The notes: generated from the letters alone by a model not told the origin. DNA of 64,000 nucleotides from Orbilia blumenaviensis (GCA_036872755.1 JAVHNS010000005.1:620001-684000); one strand, 5' to 3'. Shown: positions 1-12,254, counted from the stretch's first letter. Numbers and translations are program-made.

Positions 1-1804
1 CGGTGGGAATGGCTGGCGCTCCCCCTCCAGCCCAAGGTAGGAATACGTTGGGTGTGTCCTATACATCAAACAATTACGAACTTGATTAGCATCTAAACCC
101 TCAAGCCGGGCTCTAACCATATTCTTATGCATGGTTGTCAGGGTGAACCTACCACTCAACAGCAAATGTGGCGTTTGCCATGTTCCACCTGTACTGGTCC
201 GCCTCTTCATAGGGCGTTGACTCGTTTGGGAAGGAAACCGAGCTTATATAGAACCCCTCCAACATCTTTTCTGGTGGTGGGGGTACCTTCCTCTTCACAA
301 TCGGCCTGACCAGTTCCTTTGGCTCGTCCCGACACATCTTCTGGTCCCTGCAGTTCGAGACCGTTGGAGGGTCCTCTGTCGAGCTGGCATTGTACCGGAC
401 GATCCCAGTCCGGGCATCCTCTGCCGTACAGTCAACTGGCGAGGTGCCCGGGGGGATTAGACAAGCCTTCATGTTTATCCAGAAGTCCGTCTGCTCGGAG
501 GTATTTGCATCCGCCTCGACCACGATATCATACCGTTGGCCTACGATATAACCCAGTCAGCACCCTGTATCAACTATACAACAGCATTGTTATTACAAAA
601 TCTATCATCAAACACCTACCGATGGCGACATTGATCACATCCGTCTTGTACGGCTCAATTGGGACGAAATCCGCCGCCGCAACCCAGAAAGTATGCCCGT
701 CGATCCAGAACGTCTGCATATACGTCGTGCTCGTATTGATCAGACGCAGTCGATACCTCCTCCCCCTCCTGAACACAATATCCGAGAGTCCTCCCTTCTT
801 GCTCACACACCTCGGGTCCGTCGAATTACATGGGAACCTCCACTTCCCATTCAACAACTTGGAATCTGGAAGTGGAGGTATCCCACGGACCTCGTTGTAG
901 TAGAGCGTGAAGGCAGGGGTATGGAACCAGTCGGTAAGCATAAGGGTGTACTCTTCATCATAGTTTGCACTGCTCGGCCCATGAATGACAATGGGTCCGA
1001 CGACACCATCGGTGTACTGGAGCGAGAAGTGGGAATGGTACCAGCTGGTCCCGTATTGGTTGGCACGCCACTTGTAGGTCATACTCTTGCCTACCGGGAT
1101 TGGGCACTGGGTTATTCCAGATGCCCCGTCCATACGGTTTGTTCCAAGCTGATGGATTCCGTGGAAGTGGATCGAGGTTCCATTACCATTGCTAAGTCGG
1201 TTTTTTACGGTAACCTCTATGATGATATATATCATTAGCTCTGCTAACCTTTTTGATAGATTCCCATATACTAAGGATACTCTTGCTCCCACATGTATTC
1301 ATACATGGAATGGGGCTTGAGTATACATACTTGGGTATATACACCCAAGTGTCATCCAGATATAATTATGCAGGGGACTGATTGAAGTTTCAACATACCG
1401 AAAGTATCTCCCCAGTTGCCTTCCAACTTCGGCCCAGGATACTGCCCGTTTACAAGCATCTTACTAACGGTGTACCCGTCCGGTGCGATCTCTCCGTTAG
1501 TGATGATGAGCTCGTACTTGCGTACCACACCCTTAGGCACCTCTTTAAGGTCCTCGAAGTCAGTCCAAATGTTGTGCCCATTGTCCCAACACGCTCGATT
1601 AGCTGGTGAATGCCAACAACCCGGAGGGGTATCATAAATAGAAGAAGGATCAGAAGGAGGAAGGCTTGGGATATTGCAATCAGACTGCTGTGCAGGAGGT
1701 GATGATGATGGTGACGGCGACGCTGATAGCGGTGACGGTGGTGGATAGGCCCCAGCACCTATGGACCCTACCAGAAGGGTCCAAAAAGCGGCTTGGATTC
1801 GCAT
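1..1804 (-). CDS. Secreted multicopper oxidase (laccase-like), 3' part outside window
   Basis: Exons read on the minus strand: 1804-1399, 1216-620, 540-153, 58-1 (continues past the edge). Phases agree at every junction, for example the [10 protein letters not shown] motif is built across 620/540. The protein starts [11 protein letters not shown], a signal peptide, followed by a Pro/Ser-rich stretch. Two type-3 copper HxH motifs are visible: HFH at residues 152-154 (IHFHGIHQ) and HSH at 196-198 (WYHSHFS). The C-terminal copper motifs (HxxHxH, HCHxxxH) lie outside the window and cannot be checked. Multicopper oxidases of this family couple one-electron oxidation of phenols or metals to reduction of O2 to water, outside the cell; the substrate here cannot be told. 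The last intron (152-59) begins just before an apparent in-frame stop at 149-151, so the stop is intronic. Laccase, ferroxidase or ascorbate-oxidase-like are all open. Confidence 0.88.
1329..1350. repeat. 22-base palindrome in intron 1 of the multicopper oxidase
   Basis: Perfect 8-base arms ACTTGGGT and ACCCAAGT surround a 6-base loop. It lies inside the 182-base intron 1398-1217, so it does not alter the protein. It could form a short RNA hairpin or be chance. Confidence 0.5.
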
Positions 1805-4052
1805 GATACTATCACAAGATTGATATCTCTCAAGGTTATAAGATGGAAGGATAATATATTCAAACGAAGTCTTCGTCTTCTTGGTCTAATAGACCTAGGT
1901 ATCGATATTGATGGGAGCTTTGTTCAACTTCCCAGTGGGACACCCACATTATATACTATCCCACAAATCTCACGTGATCTAGCCTCCATACCGGTCTTTA
2001 GAGAATCTCTCTGGCCCTCCTTGTTCATCCAAACGTGCGATACAAAGCCAATCCGCCCGCTCTTGGGTCAGACATTAGATGCAAAAGATTCTCAACTATC
2101 ACATTTTTACCTATATCACCCTCCTACCCGGCAAATTTTCTTCCATGAGCCACGTCAAAGATGCGACCAAGTCCAATCATCGAAAAACCGATGCACCAGC
2201 TGAACAAATTTGCGTGTGTGCGCGCAAGCATGGCCACATTGCATCCCATCGTCACGCCCGAAGTGTGACTTCAACTGCAGATCCAATATCTTGGCTATGG
2301 AGTGGGGCTCATTCCAGCCAAACTCTGCAAAGAGTCGCATCTCCACATCCAACTTGAGACAAGAAGGGCCCGTGGTTTCACAGGGTGCAGACTTATATAA
2401 TTCGGCTGGCGCCGCTAGGCTGCAAATCTATGTAACGTTTAACGTATATGAAGCTTATTATTCTTTTTTTCTCTCTTTTATTTCTACTAACTAACTAATG
2501 CACATGTATGTCTTAGGTCGTAAGCGGTGAAGACTCGATGTTTTCAATCGTCGGGAATGTGTGTGCGGCTCGAATATTGCACAACATCTAGGAAGTTATG
2601 ACCATTGTTGGAAAATAATAATCCCGATCCGTAAGGTTTCTCAACAAGATCCTTTGGGTGTGATCCAGACCAGCGGCTCAGAGACGGCGGAATTCACGTG
2701 TTACGCTACCACATCGATTGATGCAGAAATCGAACTTTGCAAACGAATCCGTTCAAGATGCGCAGTCCACAAAGGAAACGTGAAGGAATACGAGCCCATC
2801 TAGAAATATCATTCTCGAAGGTAACGTTTGATATCAGAAGGGCAGCAAAACTTCCCTAAGCTAAGCTTAACCTGCCTAGTTCAGCCCAAAATCTACGAAC
2901 CGAAGGGAGCTAATCCGCAGTGCCGGCGCAAAGTGACATCAGCCCCGAAATATGTTGGACCCGAGGAGATTTTTTAAAACGTTATCGTACCTACTTCATT
3001 ACTTAATTTACTTGAAATTCAGCCTTAACAAAATCTTGTTTCGTTGTTTCCCTTACTAACGCGCTACTTTTAGAAGTCTATCGATCTATGGCTTGGATCG
3101 TTGACAGGGCGTGGCTCGACGATCCTTAAGGCTTTCCGGCTAGGGAAATATTATCGTAAAGTGTCGAAGATCATCCCACCAGCCTCTCCGAGTAAAGGCG
3201 TCGGTAGATATAAGCAAACACACTTGGAGCTTTTTGTTTGTCAAAATGTCTTATCTGCCTGCCAAAACCGAACCAAAAAAGTCAGATATCGCCGGTGACA
3301 TGTGTCTGGCTAACGCCGTCGATCGAGGACCACTAAAATCAAATCGTTTAGCAATTCCGTAAGTCATCGGTCATCCACATGAATCGAGACACGTGGTAGC
3401 TACATTGAAGGTATGTAGAGAGGGTCAATGCATCAAGCTTGAGGGAGAAAAGAGAAAAGCTATCGTCGTCCATTATTTTCATTAATTATAAGAGCATATA
3501 CTTTCGTTATAAATATGATGACACAAAGAAGGATATTGAGGCTATGATACATTTTGCGGCTTTGTTTTTTTAATCAAGAAATTTTAGTTTCCTTTTTTTC
3601 AAATTCGCAGATGGTGCCCAGGTTTTGAGGTCGTTACTGTATTTTTTCCCCTCTCATTTTTCTTCTCCCCCACTGTATAGTTTTTTCAAGATATCGGAAA
3701 GGAAAAAATTTTGCTGGCCAAATAAACTGAAAAAAAAGGAAGGGATATCACCCCAAAACTCCATAAAACGCCAAACCCGTTCCCTAATGCCATCATACCG
3801 TGTGATTGATCATGCGTCTGCGCATCGTAAGATCTTTGTCCCGGCCGAAATTCCTTTCAAATATGTAAAAAAAGACATTGCAAGCAATTTCGGTCTCGTA
3901 TATAAAAAGAAGAAGCATCAAAAAAAACTTCAAAGCCAGAATCTCCAAAAAGAGGAAAAAGACAAAATGCTTTATAAAGTTCATGAAACCCATCGTCTTT
4001 TTCTCTTTTTTCTCGTTCTTTTGTAACAAAGGAAAAACACGAATATACTCTT
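1805..4052. other. Intergenic, no gene seen
   Basis: This stretch holds the 5' flank of the multicopper oxidase and the 3' flank of the HET gene (both minus strand). Open frames here are short, lack family similarity or splice support, and overlap in several frames. A CACGTG E-box-like site occurs near 1971, about 170 bases upstream of the oxidase start. From about 3540 on the sequence is T- and A-rich with homopolymers. Confidence 0.6.
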
Positions 4053-6533
4053 TTAGACCAACCAACCCTCTGTTCTTAGTCCATCCATTTTCACTGAATG
4101 AACATCCCTTGGTATCGCGATCCCTCCCAAATCCTTCTTCCCAACCTCTTGACAGGAAACCCAACTTCCTGTAACTACGTATTCCGGCTCTCCACCTTTT
4201 GCCGCAAGCTGTCCATTTTTCCTCAACTCGAGCATGCACATTGGCATCTCCTTCATCCGCTGCCGATTCACTGATGTTGATATTGTCAGGGTTTCTTGGT
4301 CGAACCGGCTAAGCCACGATGGTACGGTAACTCTGTTAGTGAGACCGATAACCGCCGGCTCATCCGGTGCGATGACCAACTCCAACCCTTTCTGCTTGCA
4401 AAACTCATGGTCAAGGCCCAAGAGGTAGCACGTAAGCTTGTACATGATCTTGTAGTGGTCTACCTCTTGAAGTGTGTCCCATGGTGTTTGCGTATCCTCG
4501 TCCAGATTTTGATTGCAAAGATTGTCAAAAAAGTAGTATTCCGCGAGGAACTCAAAGAGGTTTTCCGTTTCGCCTGCCTTTTCAGATCCCCCGTTAAGCT
4601 TGTTGGTAGATTTCTTATGGGCGATCTTGCGAGGTGCGAGGACGGCGGCTTCGCGTTCCTGATACTCGTGCCACAGAGCGCCGAGGCGGATCTGTGAGAT
4701 AGCATCGAAGTTTTTAATGACTTTGGTTAATACGGGTCCGACTTTTGCCAGAGTGGCCTCCTTGTAGATGTCGCGATAGACGAATGAGCGGCGGCCGATG
4801 GCGTGGTTTGTCGAGATTTGTAGAGGGACCCGTCCGTCGCGCATGTAGAGTGGTGAGTCTGCTTCGGAGAGCGTGCTGTAGAGGTCACGGACCTCTTTGA
4901 TCTGCTTGTTCGCAAGGAAGATTTCAGGCCTCCAACAACCACCCGGCGACTCTTTGAACAGACCAGCTGGTGCATGAGTGCTGAGGGTAACGTGGTGTTT
5001 GGCTTCCAGCTTGCGAACAGCATCATCCAGTAGCTCTGCGGTAGAAAAGAACTTCGGCTCCTGGGGCATCTTGTACCCGGGAAGGTCAACCCAAACCGAT
5101 AGAACCAGATCCTTGGGATTTGTCGCCATGTGGGTTCCGTAGGCCAGCCCACGCAGATTTCGACAGAAGGTCCTGAGGCTGTGGGTAAGCTCAAATATTG
5201 GGTTTTCGTCGGCATCCTTGACCCTCTCGAGCGGCATCCCCAAGAGCATTCGGAAGAAGGCAGGTAGTCCCTTCTTTTCCGTTTTTAGCGTGTCGCATTC
5301 CTTCCGGAGGTCTCGTGCAAACTTGTCGGTGGCGTCTTTGATCAACCAGTATCCATTTTTATCCGCGAGGTCGAACCCTTCGTGCAGTTTCTGCATGAAG
5401 AGGGCGGTCGCGTATCCACTGATGGCGGAGATATCCGCTTTCCCCGAGATCACGTCCTCATATTGGAAACACTGGGCTGGCGTTTTCCGATTCCAGACTA
5501 ATCTCAGGTTCTGCGCATAACGAAACTCCTGCCTTGCCCACATACGATTGGTATAGGATGAGAGACCCGCCTTGTTATGGCAGGACCCTTCCAACCACTT
5601 CTCCACCACATCCCCTGGCTTCCCACTCTTCTTCACCTTATCCATCGCCTTCTCCAAACACCCACACCTTGCCCCTGGCATCAAAACCACTACTTCCATC
5701 GATCGGAAAATATCAGGTATCTTTGGTAGGATTTCCTTGGCATAGTCCTCTCGTTGTGGAGAGCAGAGTTGATCAATCCACACGCTTCCCTTAGCCGCCG
5801 AAATCTCAACCAAGCGATCCAGTAAATCCTCAACATCCCATTCCGTCCCCAAGTTCATTGAAATAGCCCTCGTCGGATCCTCTTCCCAATGCCCAATGAT
5901 CATATTTTCCCGGTCGAAGTCACCCCAAGTGTATGAAATAGCCGTTCCGTTGATTTCGTTGATTTGTACTTTTGTATAGCTTACAGCGACATGCTTCTGT
6001 ATCGGTCGTTTGGCCCATTGAAGAAGTGGTTGACCAGGGTGAAGACCTGAGATCTGTGGTTCGCGGGTGACGATTTGATGTTTGAATTGAGTGCAGTTGC
6101 AGGCTGTAACATGGGCTACCCTAACTGATGTCCTTCTATCCTTACGAGATGCATGTGGACCGGGAGTAGACGCCGGTGTGGCAGGAGAAGAAAACAATAA
6201 TGGCGAGGGTGAGCGAACCGCCCTGAGTGGTGGCGTTGTTGTCAGGTGCGATTCATATCCGCTACTTCCTGGTCTACTAGGAGGAGTGTGTTCTGGAGTA
6301 TCTGGAAGAAGAGAATATTGGATTTGCTGATCATGACGGTACAATGGCGGCCTAATTGGAGTAGAGGGGCGACGGAAAGAATCTGATATGTTTCTATGGT
6401 GGGGGTGTGGCTGCTGAGGGGAGGGTGTTCGAATTGGAGAATAGATTCCGTGACGGCCGATTGACGATTTATGACGAAGCGACGCCGGCCCGGGCGACCG
6501 GTACGGCGAGGCTAGGAGTTGCCTTTCAACCAT
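4053..6533 (-). CDS. HET-domain protein (heterokaryon-incompatibility type)
   Basis: Single uninterrupted frame of 826 residues. The first about 130 residues are rich in Pro, Ser and Arg and look disordered. A HET domain follows, about residues 185-345: AISYTWGD at 198-205, VWIDQLCSPQ at 251-260 and MWARQEFRYAQ near 333 match the three HET sub-motifs (A.SY.WG, .WiD.lCI.Q, .W..QE). The rest, to residue 826, is a helical extension without a recognised domain. HET proteins trigger growth arrest or cell death when incompatible fungal cells fuse, and some act with NLR or STAND partners. No such partner is adjacent. The standard CINQ-like block is altered to CSPQ, which is common in the wide HET family. 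No intron is needed. Confidence 0.85.
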   Translation of the reverse strand: MVERQLLASPYRSPGPASLRHKSSIGRHGIYSPIRTPSPQQPHPHHRNISDSFRRPSTPIRPPLYRHDQQIQYSLLPDTPEHTPPSRPGSSGYESHLTTTPPLRAVRSPSPLLFSSPATPASTPGPHASRKDRRTSVRVAHVTACNCTQFKHQIVTREPQISGLHPGQPLLQWAKRPIQKHVAVSYTKVQINEINGTAISYTWGDFDRENMIIGHWEEDPTRAISMNLGTEWDVEDLLDRLVEISAAKGSVWIDQLCSPQREDYAKEILPKIPDIFRSMEVVVLMPGARCGCLEKAMDKVKKSGKPGDVVEKWLEGSCHNKAGLSSYTNRMWARQEFRYAQNLRLVWNRKTPAQCFQYEDVISGKADISAISGYATALFMQKLHEGFDLADKNGYWLIKDATDKFARDLRKECDTLKTEKKGLPAFFRMLLGMPLERVKDADENPIFELTHSLRTFCRNLRGLAYGTHMATNPKDLVLSVWVDLPGYKMPQEPKFFSTAELLDDAVRKLEAKHHVTLSTHAPAGLFKESPGGCWRPEIFLANKQIKEVRDLYSTLSEADSPLYMRDGRVPLQISTNHAIGRRSFVYRDIYKEATLAKVGPVLTKVIKNFDAISQIRLGALWHEYQEREAAVLAPRKIAHKKSTNKLNGGSEKAGETENLFEFLAEYYFFDNLCNQNLDEDTQTPWDTLQEVDHYKIMYKLTCYLLGLDHEFCKQKGLELVIAPDEPAVIGLTNRVTVPSWLSRFDQETLTISTSVNRQRMKEMPMCMLELRKNGQLAAKGGEPEYVVTGSWVSCQEVGKKDLGGIAIPRDVHSVKMDGLRTEGWLV

Positions 6534-6865
6534 TTTTTCAGAAAAGGAAGATGAGAAAGGGGTATAAGAAGAAGGATTTTAGAGGAAAAAAAGGGAAGAG
6601 AGCAGTCTTGCGACTTGAAGGGAGGGGGGTTTGGGGCGACTATAGTGAAGCGTCGGCGGCCATGCTGTGGTATATTTTGCGTTGCGAGCGCACGACACCG
6701 ACACAGACCAAGGCTCCGACGGACTGGAAAGACAGCCGGGACCCCTAGTAGGAATTGATTCTCTTAGCGAGAAAAAAAAGATGCCAGCTGTCGGGCGATA
6801 AGTTAAGTTTGGGGGGCGGATAGGAAGGAAAAGGAAGGTGAAAATGTCGATAACGGGAGAGAGAT

Positions 6866-6894
6866 GGAGGAGGAGGAGGAGGAGGAGGAGGAGG
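6866..6894. repeat. (GGA)n microsatellite
   Basis: Nine to ten uninterrupted GGA units in the upstream region of the HET gene. It gives a strong purine/pyrimidine strand asymmetry. Confidence 0.9.
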
Positions 6895-7161
6895 TTTAGA
6901 GCTGGCCCCAGGCACGGATTATAATTAATTGTCCCTGTGATGAAACTTGCCCATACGGATTTTATATCTGTGATAGCAAGAGGTCGAAGAGAGGAATCCG
7001 TCAGATGTCGGATTTATCAAGATCGCATTGAAAAAAATGTTGCAAGTTGCTGAGGGGACGGGAAGGCCGGAATGGGGGTTCTTATTACATATGTTGAAGC
7101 GCGACAGGAAGTTAGAAGAAGAACCCGGGGTGAAGAAAGAAAGAGCTAGTCAAAGAAACAG

Positions 7162-7196
7162 AAAAAAATAAAATAAAATAAAATAAAATAAAAAAA
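7162..7196. repeat. (AAAAT)n tract
   Basis: Five-base units of AAAAT repeated about five times, flanked by longer A runs. Confidence 0.85.
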
Positions 7197-8195
7197 CTGT
7201 GATGAAAAGGAAAATACAGGATATAAAATAAAATGAAAATCTTAGAAGAGAAAAATCAGGTGAGAGGGATGGCAATTTAAAAGAGAGAGTGTGTGTGTGT
7301 GGGCAAGAGCGGGAACAAGAAAAAGACAGAGAGAGAGAGAATCTAGAAGGCCATTTGCATGTGCATAGCCATATGGTAGGATTGGTGGGAGTGGTCGTAA
7401 TCGTAGCTAGTGGAGGGCGGAGAAGGACGAAGATACGAAGGAGGAGCAGACGAACGGTGCATATATCGGCCAACTATGCATCCTTTCTTTGCTGGCTATA
7501 GCCATATCAATATCCATATCCATTCCGAAGGAGCAGACGATAGACGATTTGTATCGATCGAATCAAATCAGCTCGATGCATTTCATTCCAGGAGCGAATG
7601 GACATCCGCAGCCTGTTTCGCATGCGCTGGAAAATTTTATATAGTCCTGCCTGCTAAGCTATGCAGCGCTGCATACTCCAGCCAGGCCATATGTATGTAA
7701 CTATGGAGTATAAAATAGGCTAGTAAGATAGACAGAAGACCAAGGCCAGCCAGCCAGAAACAGGACCCGAATGGGCCAGCAAATTGGGTGGCTGCAGGTT
7801 GTGTTGGTCCCCCCTGTCGGACGGATCCCCTGTCGCCCAGAGAGCTAGAGCCAAAACGGACCCCCTGTCACCATCACCATCCTAAACCCCGGCTATTGTG
7901 TTGAGGGATGTGCGCATACCGTGTTGGGCTGACCTGGCGCCAGGGCTGCCGTCCAACCTACGTGGCAGCGGCCAATCAGTCCGGCCAACTCACTCTGCTT
8001 GCTGCTCTGCCTGTTCTGCTTGCTCTCCCACGCTCGGCCTGGCTTCCTTCAGGAACCGCCTGCTGCAATCTGACGACTGCCGGATAGCTATCGACTCGAC
8101 TGGACCGAAACGAAGCCAAGGTACCTGTAATAAGGAGAAGGAGGGGAAAAGGTGTCTTATTATAGCTCTCGTGACCAGATTAGCTGGCCATTGCA

Positions 8196-9567
8196 TTGCA
8201 TCGGACCCGATTTGATTTCATGCCAATGAGCATGACGACTTCGACGACTACGGCGACTGCGACTGCGATGACTATGACAAAGACAATGGCATCTCCGCTG
8301 AATATCCTTATGCTCCACGGCAAGACCCAGTCGGGCCAGCTCTTTTACGCCAAAACTAGAGCCTTGGAAAAACACCTGGTCAAGGCCTGCGCTCCGACCC
8401 GCCTGGCATTCCATTATCCTACAGCGCCTCACCGGCTTTACCTCCGTGATATCCCGGATGTCGACCCAGCCTTGCTTCAGTCCGATGAGGAAAGCGATGG
8501 GATGTACACTTGGTGGAGGAAGGACGAAACCACTGGGGAATACAAGGGTATCAACGAGACATGGAAGTTCATCAGTGAATATCTGGACAAGAATGTAACT
8601 TCCCTTCTCAGTTTCGGCTCCGTTCAGTTCCCTGCTATTTACTACCAATTATTCCCATTATTCCCATTGCTACTAGCTACTACGGGTACTAGTGGTAGTA
8701 GTGGTACTAAATATCACGATCACACCGCAGCGCATCATGCAGCGCTCTGTGATTGTGAACGGCCCTTGAAACATCTTCAATTGTTCACACAGACCAACTA
8801 ACTAGTCCTCCGCTGGTTATTTGTTTTCTATATAAATACCCACTTGCTCCGTATTTATTATTTTTGCCTAGTATTTGTTTACTTCGAATGCCCCAATTGA
8901 TCGCAAAAGTAAACATTTAATAGTAGTTAATCCGTCGCTCCGATTCGACACTTTTCTTTTACCCAGGGACCCTTCATAGGAGCAATCGGCTTCTCACAAG
9001 GCGCCGGCCTCGCTGCCATCCTCGCATCGATACTCGAACCCTCCCGTCCGAAACCGCAGTCTATAATCACGGATGGCTTCACAACCACTCATCCACCCCT
9101 TAAGTTTGCAGTAGCCTATTGCGGCTTCAAAGCTCCTAACGAAGAGTACAAATGGATGTACGAACCGAAGATCCAGACACCTGTACTCAACGTGCTCGGT
9201 AGTCTGGATACCGTCGTTGATGAGAAGCTTATGAAGGGACTCGTCGATGTTTGTGAGGGTCAGAGGGTGTTATGGCATCCTGGTATGTAGGAGAGGAGGC
9301 TCCGTGTCGTTATATATTTATTTCGGGTTTGAAAATGCAAAACCTATTTTGCATTCCTCACACCCGTTTCACCATTTTACTAACCCCTTGTTACGTAACA
9401 TCTGTCGGAAAAAAGGTGGTCATTATGTTGTAGTGAAGAAGCAATGGCTCGATGCCGTCGGAGTCTTTGTCCGAGACAGCATAAACGAAACCGGGACGAG
9501 TAAGGCTGCAGCTGCAAAGGAGGAGGAGGAGGAGGAGTCTGTGGAAGATATGGAGATGCCGTTTTAG
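8196..9567 (+). CDS. FSH1-family alpha/beta serine hydrolase
   Basis: Exons 8196-8594, 8967-9282, 9416-9567 give 288 residues; all phases agree. The alpha/beta-hydrolase opening NILMLHGKTQSG is followed by the nucleophile elbow GFSQGAG with Ser143, the acid Asp214 in GSLDTVVD, and His241 in PGGHY, so the triad is complete. FSH1 proteins are small cytosolic esterases/thioesterases; in fungal secondary-metabolite clusters they release or edit products, but no synthase is nearby. The start is uncertain: Met at 8196 gives a Thr/Met-rich low-complexity leader, while Met at 8286 (MASPLNILMLHG) fits the family's usual N-terminus better. The first intron (8595-8966) is 372 bases, long for this window, and splits DKN from GPFIGAIGFSQG exactly where homologs continue. 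The tail is a Glu-rich run. Confidence 0.88.
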
Positions 9568-9936
9568 GTATCGATGCCTCCTTCGATGTCGTGTGCCCTT
9601 TTTTTCGTCGTGCGTACGTGGGTGGTGCAGGACTGCAGGAATGTGATGCCCACGAGGCGGCTACATTATTGGTGGAACGTGACCGTTTCAAGACCGCATT
9701 GCAATGCTTCGGCATCTTAGATCGAATCTAGCCGGACGGGGTTACAAATATAGATCGGCGTTGAAAAAACGGGGAATGGGAATAGATCTAGATCGACTAT
9801 AAGAATAGAATAGACATATAGACCAATAGATACTACGATGCCAGACTAGCTAATAGGCAACTAACTTAACTAAAGTCTAGCGTCCATAGCATATGAAGTG
9901 TGCACAGCCGCGAACGTAAGTAGTTACTATAACTGG
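9568..9936. other. Short convergent intergenic region
   Basis: 3' flanks of the FSH1 gene (plus) and the secreted-protein gene (minus). No gene seen. Confidence 0.6.
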
Positions 9937-11465
9937 TTATGGTGATTTCATATGCTCCGAAATAACTGAGCCTTGTGACCCAAAAGGCTTGCTCGGTACC
10001 TGCAATTGTTGTGTCCAATCACCAGGCTCGTCTTGTTCAGGACTATCAGGCTCGCCTAACAGGGCTTCATCCTCCTGTAGTTCAGGGAACAAACTCCCCG
10101 TACCAACTATTCGCACCGATCTAGATTCGTAGTTATATGTCCCTTGCTTGATACCCTGCAGATTGACTTCCATTTCGTTTGCTAAAAAAAAAAAAACCAA
10201 CAGTCCCACGTCAGCTTCAATGATCACCCGTAATCAAACGAAAGAAAAATATCAAAAGTCACAGCTCATAACGTAAAAAATAATGGGTGAAGAGGGAAAG
10301 CATCGTACCAGGTACCGCCAGCACATTCTTCCAAGGATCTATACGGTAACAGTTCATTCCATCGAACACCAACGGATCCCAGTTTTTTGGTGTCTGTGTA
10401 AGTTGATTTTCGTACTTCGGCTTCACAAGGAGGACATGATGTATGCCATTCAGAAACTGTTCGGTGGCAGCCAGATCCATGTTCGGGAATTGACTCATAA
10501 TACTAGGCCCGAGAGGAATTGTAGGATCAAGGCCAAAGATGCAACCTAGTTGTATAAAGCAATCAATCGATTAGTTGGCTTGCGTAAGTCCGGAGAGCTG
10601 GAGACCAGCGCATTATGCATCTTCGTGACATCATACTATCCTGTGTCGGATACATTGAAAGAGTGAGAAATTGGGTGTCAAACAACTACTTACGCCACAA
10701 CCATAACTGCCCCTCCGTTTGTCCCGTCATATCCCCATTCACCACTTTAAACTCCAACTTGGTATTCCCCGTATAAGTCTGCGCGATCAGATTATTCAAA
10801 CTCGATGTGACTTCCAAATCCGCAGCTTTTAAGGCTCCACCAGGAACACCAGCGGACCCGAATAACTCCCACATCTCAGTGTGGGTATCTGGATGAAGCT
10901 CCATCGTTGGTGGGGGAGCCTGTGCATCGCCGCCTTCTAGAGCTACGAGGTTTAAACTTGAAAGACCCTGCACGAGGCCTCCACCAGTACCCTCGAATAA
11001 AAGATCCTCGTCGATAGAAGGGCTAGAAACTGCGTCTTCGCTACCGCTGGACTGGGCTGCGACTGCTGTTTCGGAGTACACTATCCGCGATACCGTATCA
11101 TACCAGAATTTAGACTGGCTCAGAGTATCGTCGTCAAGGTCCGAAAACGGCTTCAGGAAAAAGAACTTCGATGCGCGGCCAGTCATCTGGTCTGGCTTCG
11201 TGGTCCTGGAAACAACTAGACATGCGCACGTGTAACTTGTGGATTAGCTGGCGAGATAAAACTATAGAAGGATTTTTGATATTATTATTTTTAGAGTAAG
11301 CGTACCCAGATATGGAACAGTTACTAGAACATTGTGCGGTGAGACAGAAGAATAGTAGGGTGCTTTAACGACCATATAGATTGGTACGAGGTCGGCGCTG
11401 GCCAGCGGTGCAAGGAAGGCCAGTGATGCCGCTGTATATGTCGATATTATCAACACACGGACCAT
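9937..11465 (-). CDS. Secreted protein of unknown family
   Basis: Four exons on the minus strand: 11465-11306, 11215-10694, 10545-10309, 10181-9937, giving 387 residues. Phase joins are clean: PYL-VVSRTT, LWLW-RCIFGLD and AVP-ANEMEV. The start at 11465 (MVRVLIISTYTAASLAFL) was preferred over an in-frame Met at 11567 because it places a signal peptide, with a likely cut after ASA at about residue 24, at the N-terminus. The mature part shows a conserved-looking aromatic section (SKFWYDTVSRIVY), an acidic low-complexity middle, and the section TGQTEGQLWLW followed by a LDPTIPLGP segment. No family is recognised, no catalytic motif is visible, and few cysteines are present. Acidic residues increase towards the C-terminus. 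It is probably extracellular or in the secretory pathway. Confidence 0.75.
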
Positions 11466-12254
11466 GGCTGTTGAATGGTACACATGCAGATCCCCGTATG
11501 AAGTATTTCCTATTGGAAATGAAGTTTCCTGGTGGGCTTGATCCTCGTGGCCTCGCATGGGAACCATCCCACGGCTGAGATTATTTGAGGTCGATTTTGC
11601 GTTGGTTCACTCAAAAATCCAACAACTTAAGGCTTGGGAGAAGGTTTGAGGGCTGGTTTCTACACCTCTACACACATACTATCGATCCTGGTCCACGGGT
11701 GCACTTGGTCATGGGCTGGTGAAAAAAGAGTAATACTAAAATCATCCAAAGTTGCATTATATCCTAAAAAGCCATTCACATATAGCATACATTGATCTTA
11801 AAAACACAAAAGCTTCAGTTGGGAAACGCTGGGACCCGCTACTTATAATAAGAGTGATTAACATAATACATAAAGGGATAAGGAAATATATCAGTGGGAT
11901 CTTCTTGCGAGAGAAATGGGGTATAAAGGAAAATATACAATAGAAAATTCGGGTGCAGCCTGGAATTAAGTGACAAGCTGGATTATAAGGATTGTCGTTT
12001 GGGTAACTGTAGGGATTTAAAGAGAAAGATGCATCGATGCATATGCTGGTAAGATATTGTCAATAGTATGCCGATATAAGGCGGAAAGGAAAGAAAGAAG
12101 ATTGCTTGATCAAATTGATCAAAAATGGAAATGTAAGAATATTCTGATGATCCACCACTTTGCGCACCCGTTATTTCTTTTTTTCTTTTTCTTCCTCATT
12201 CGATTTTTTATAGATATTTTGGGTTTTTTTTTCTTCGCGCGATATTAAGATCTC
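11466..12254. other. Intergenic, no gene seen
   Basis: Upstream flank of the secreted-protein gene and 3' flank of the aspartic-protease-like gene. AT-rich from about 11700, with T runs near 12170-12240. No convincing frame. Confidence 0.55.

Larger units (their letters stand above)
6534..8195. other. Intergenic region between divergent HET and FSH1 genes
   Basis: About 1.7 kb shared upstream region of a minus-strand and a plus-strand gene. It contains a GGA microsatellite, an AAAAT tract and a CTGTC/CCC-rich section near 7800-7880. Frames present (for example on the minus strand at 7150-7473) encode low-complexity Leu/Phe/Ser runs arising from purine-rich DNA and are not convincing. Confidence 0.55.

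Noticed and set aside
149..151. In-frame stop ending the multicopper oxidase
   Set aside because: It lies two bases into a GTAGGT intron with a CTAAT branch and TATAG acceptor at 59; the frame then continues past the window edge.
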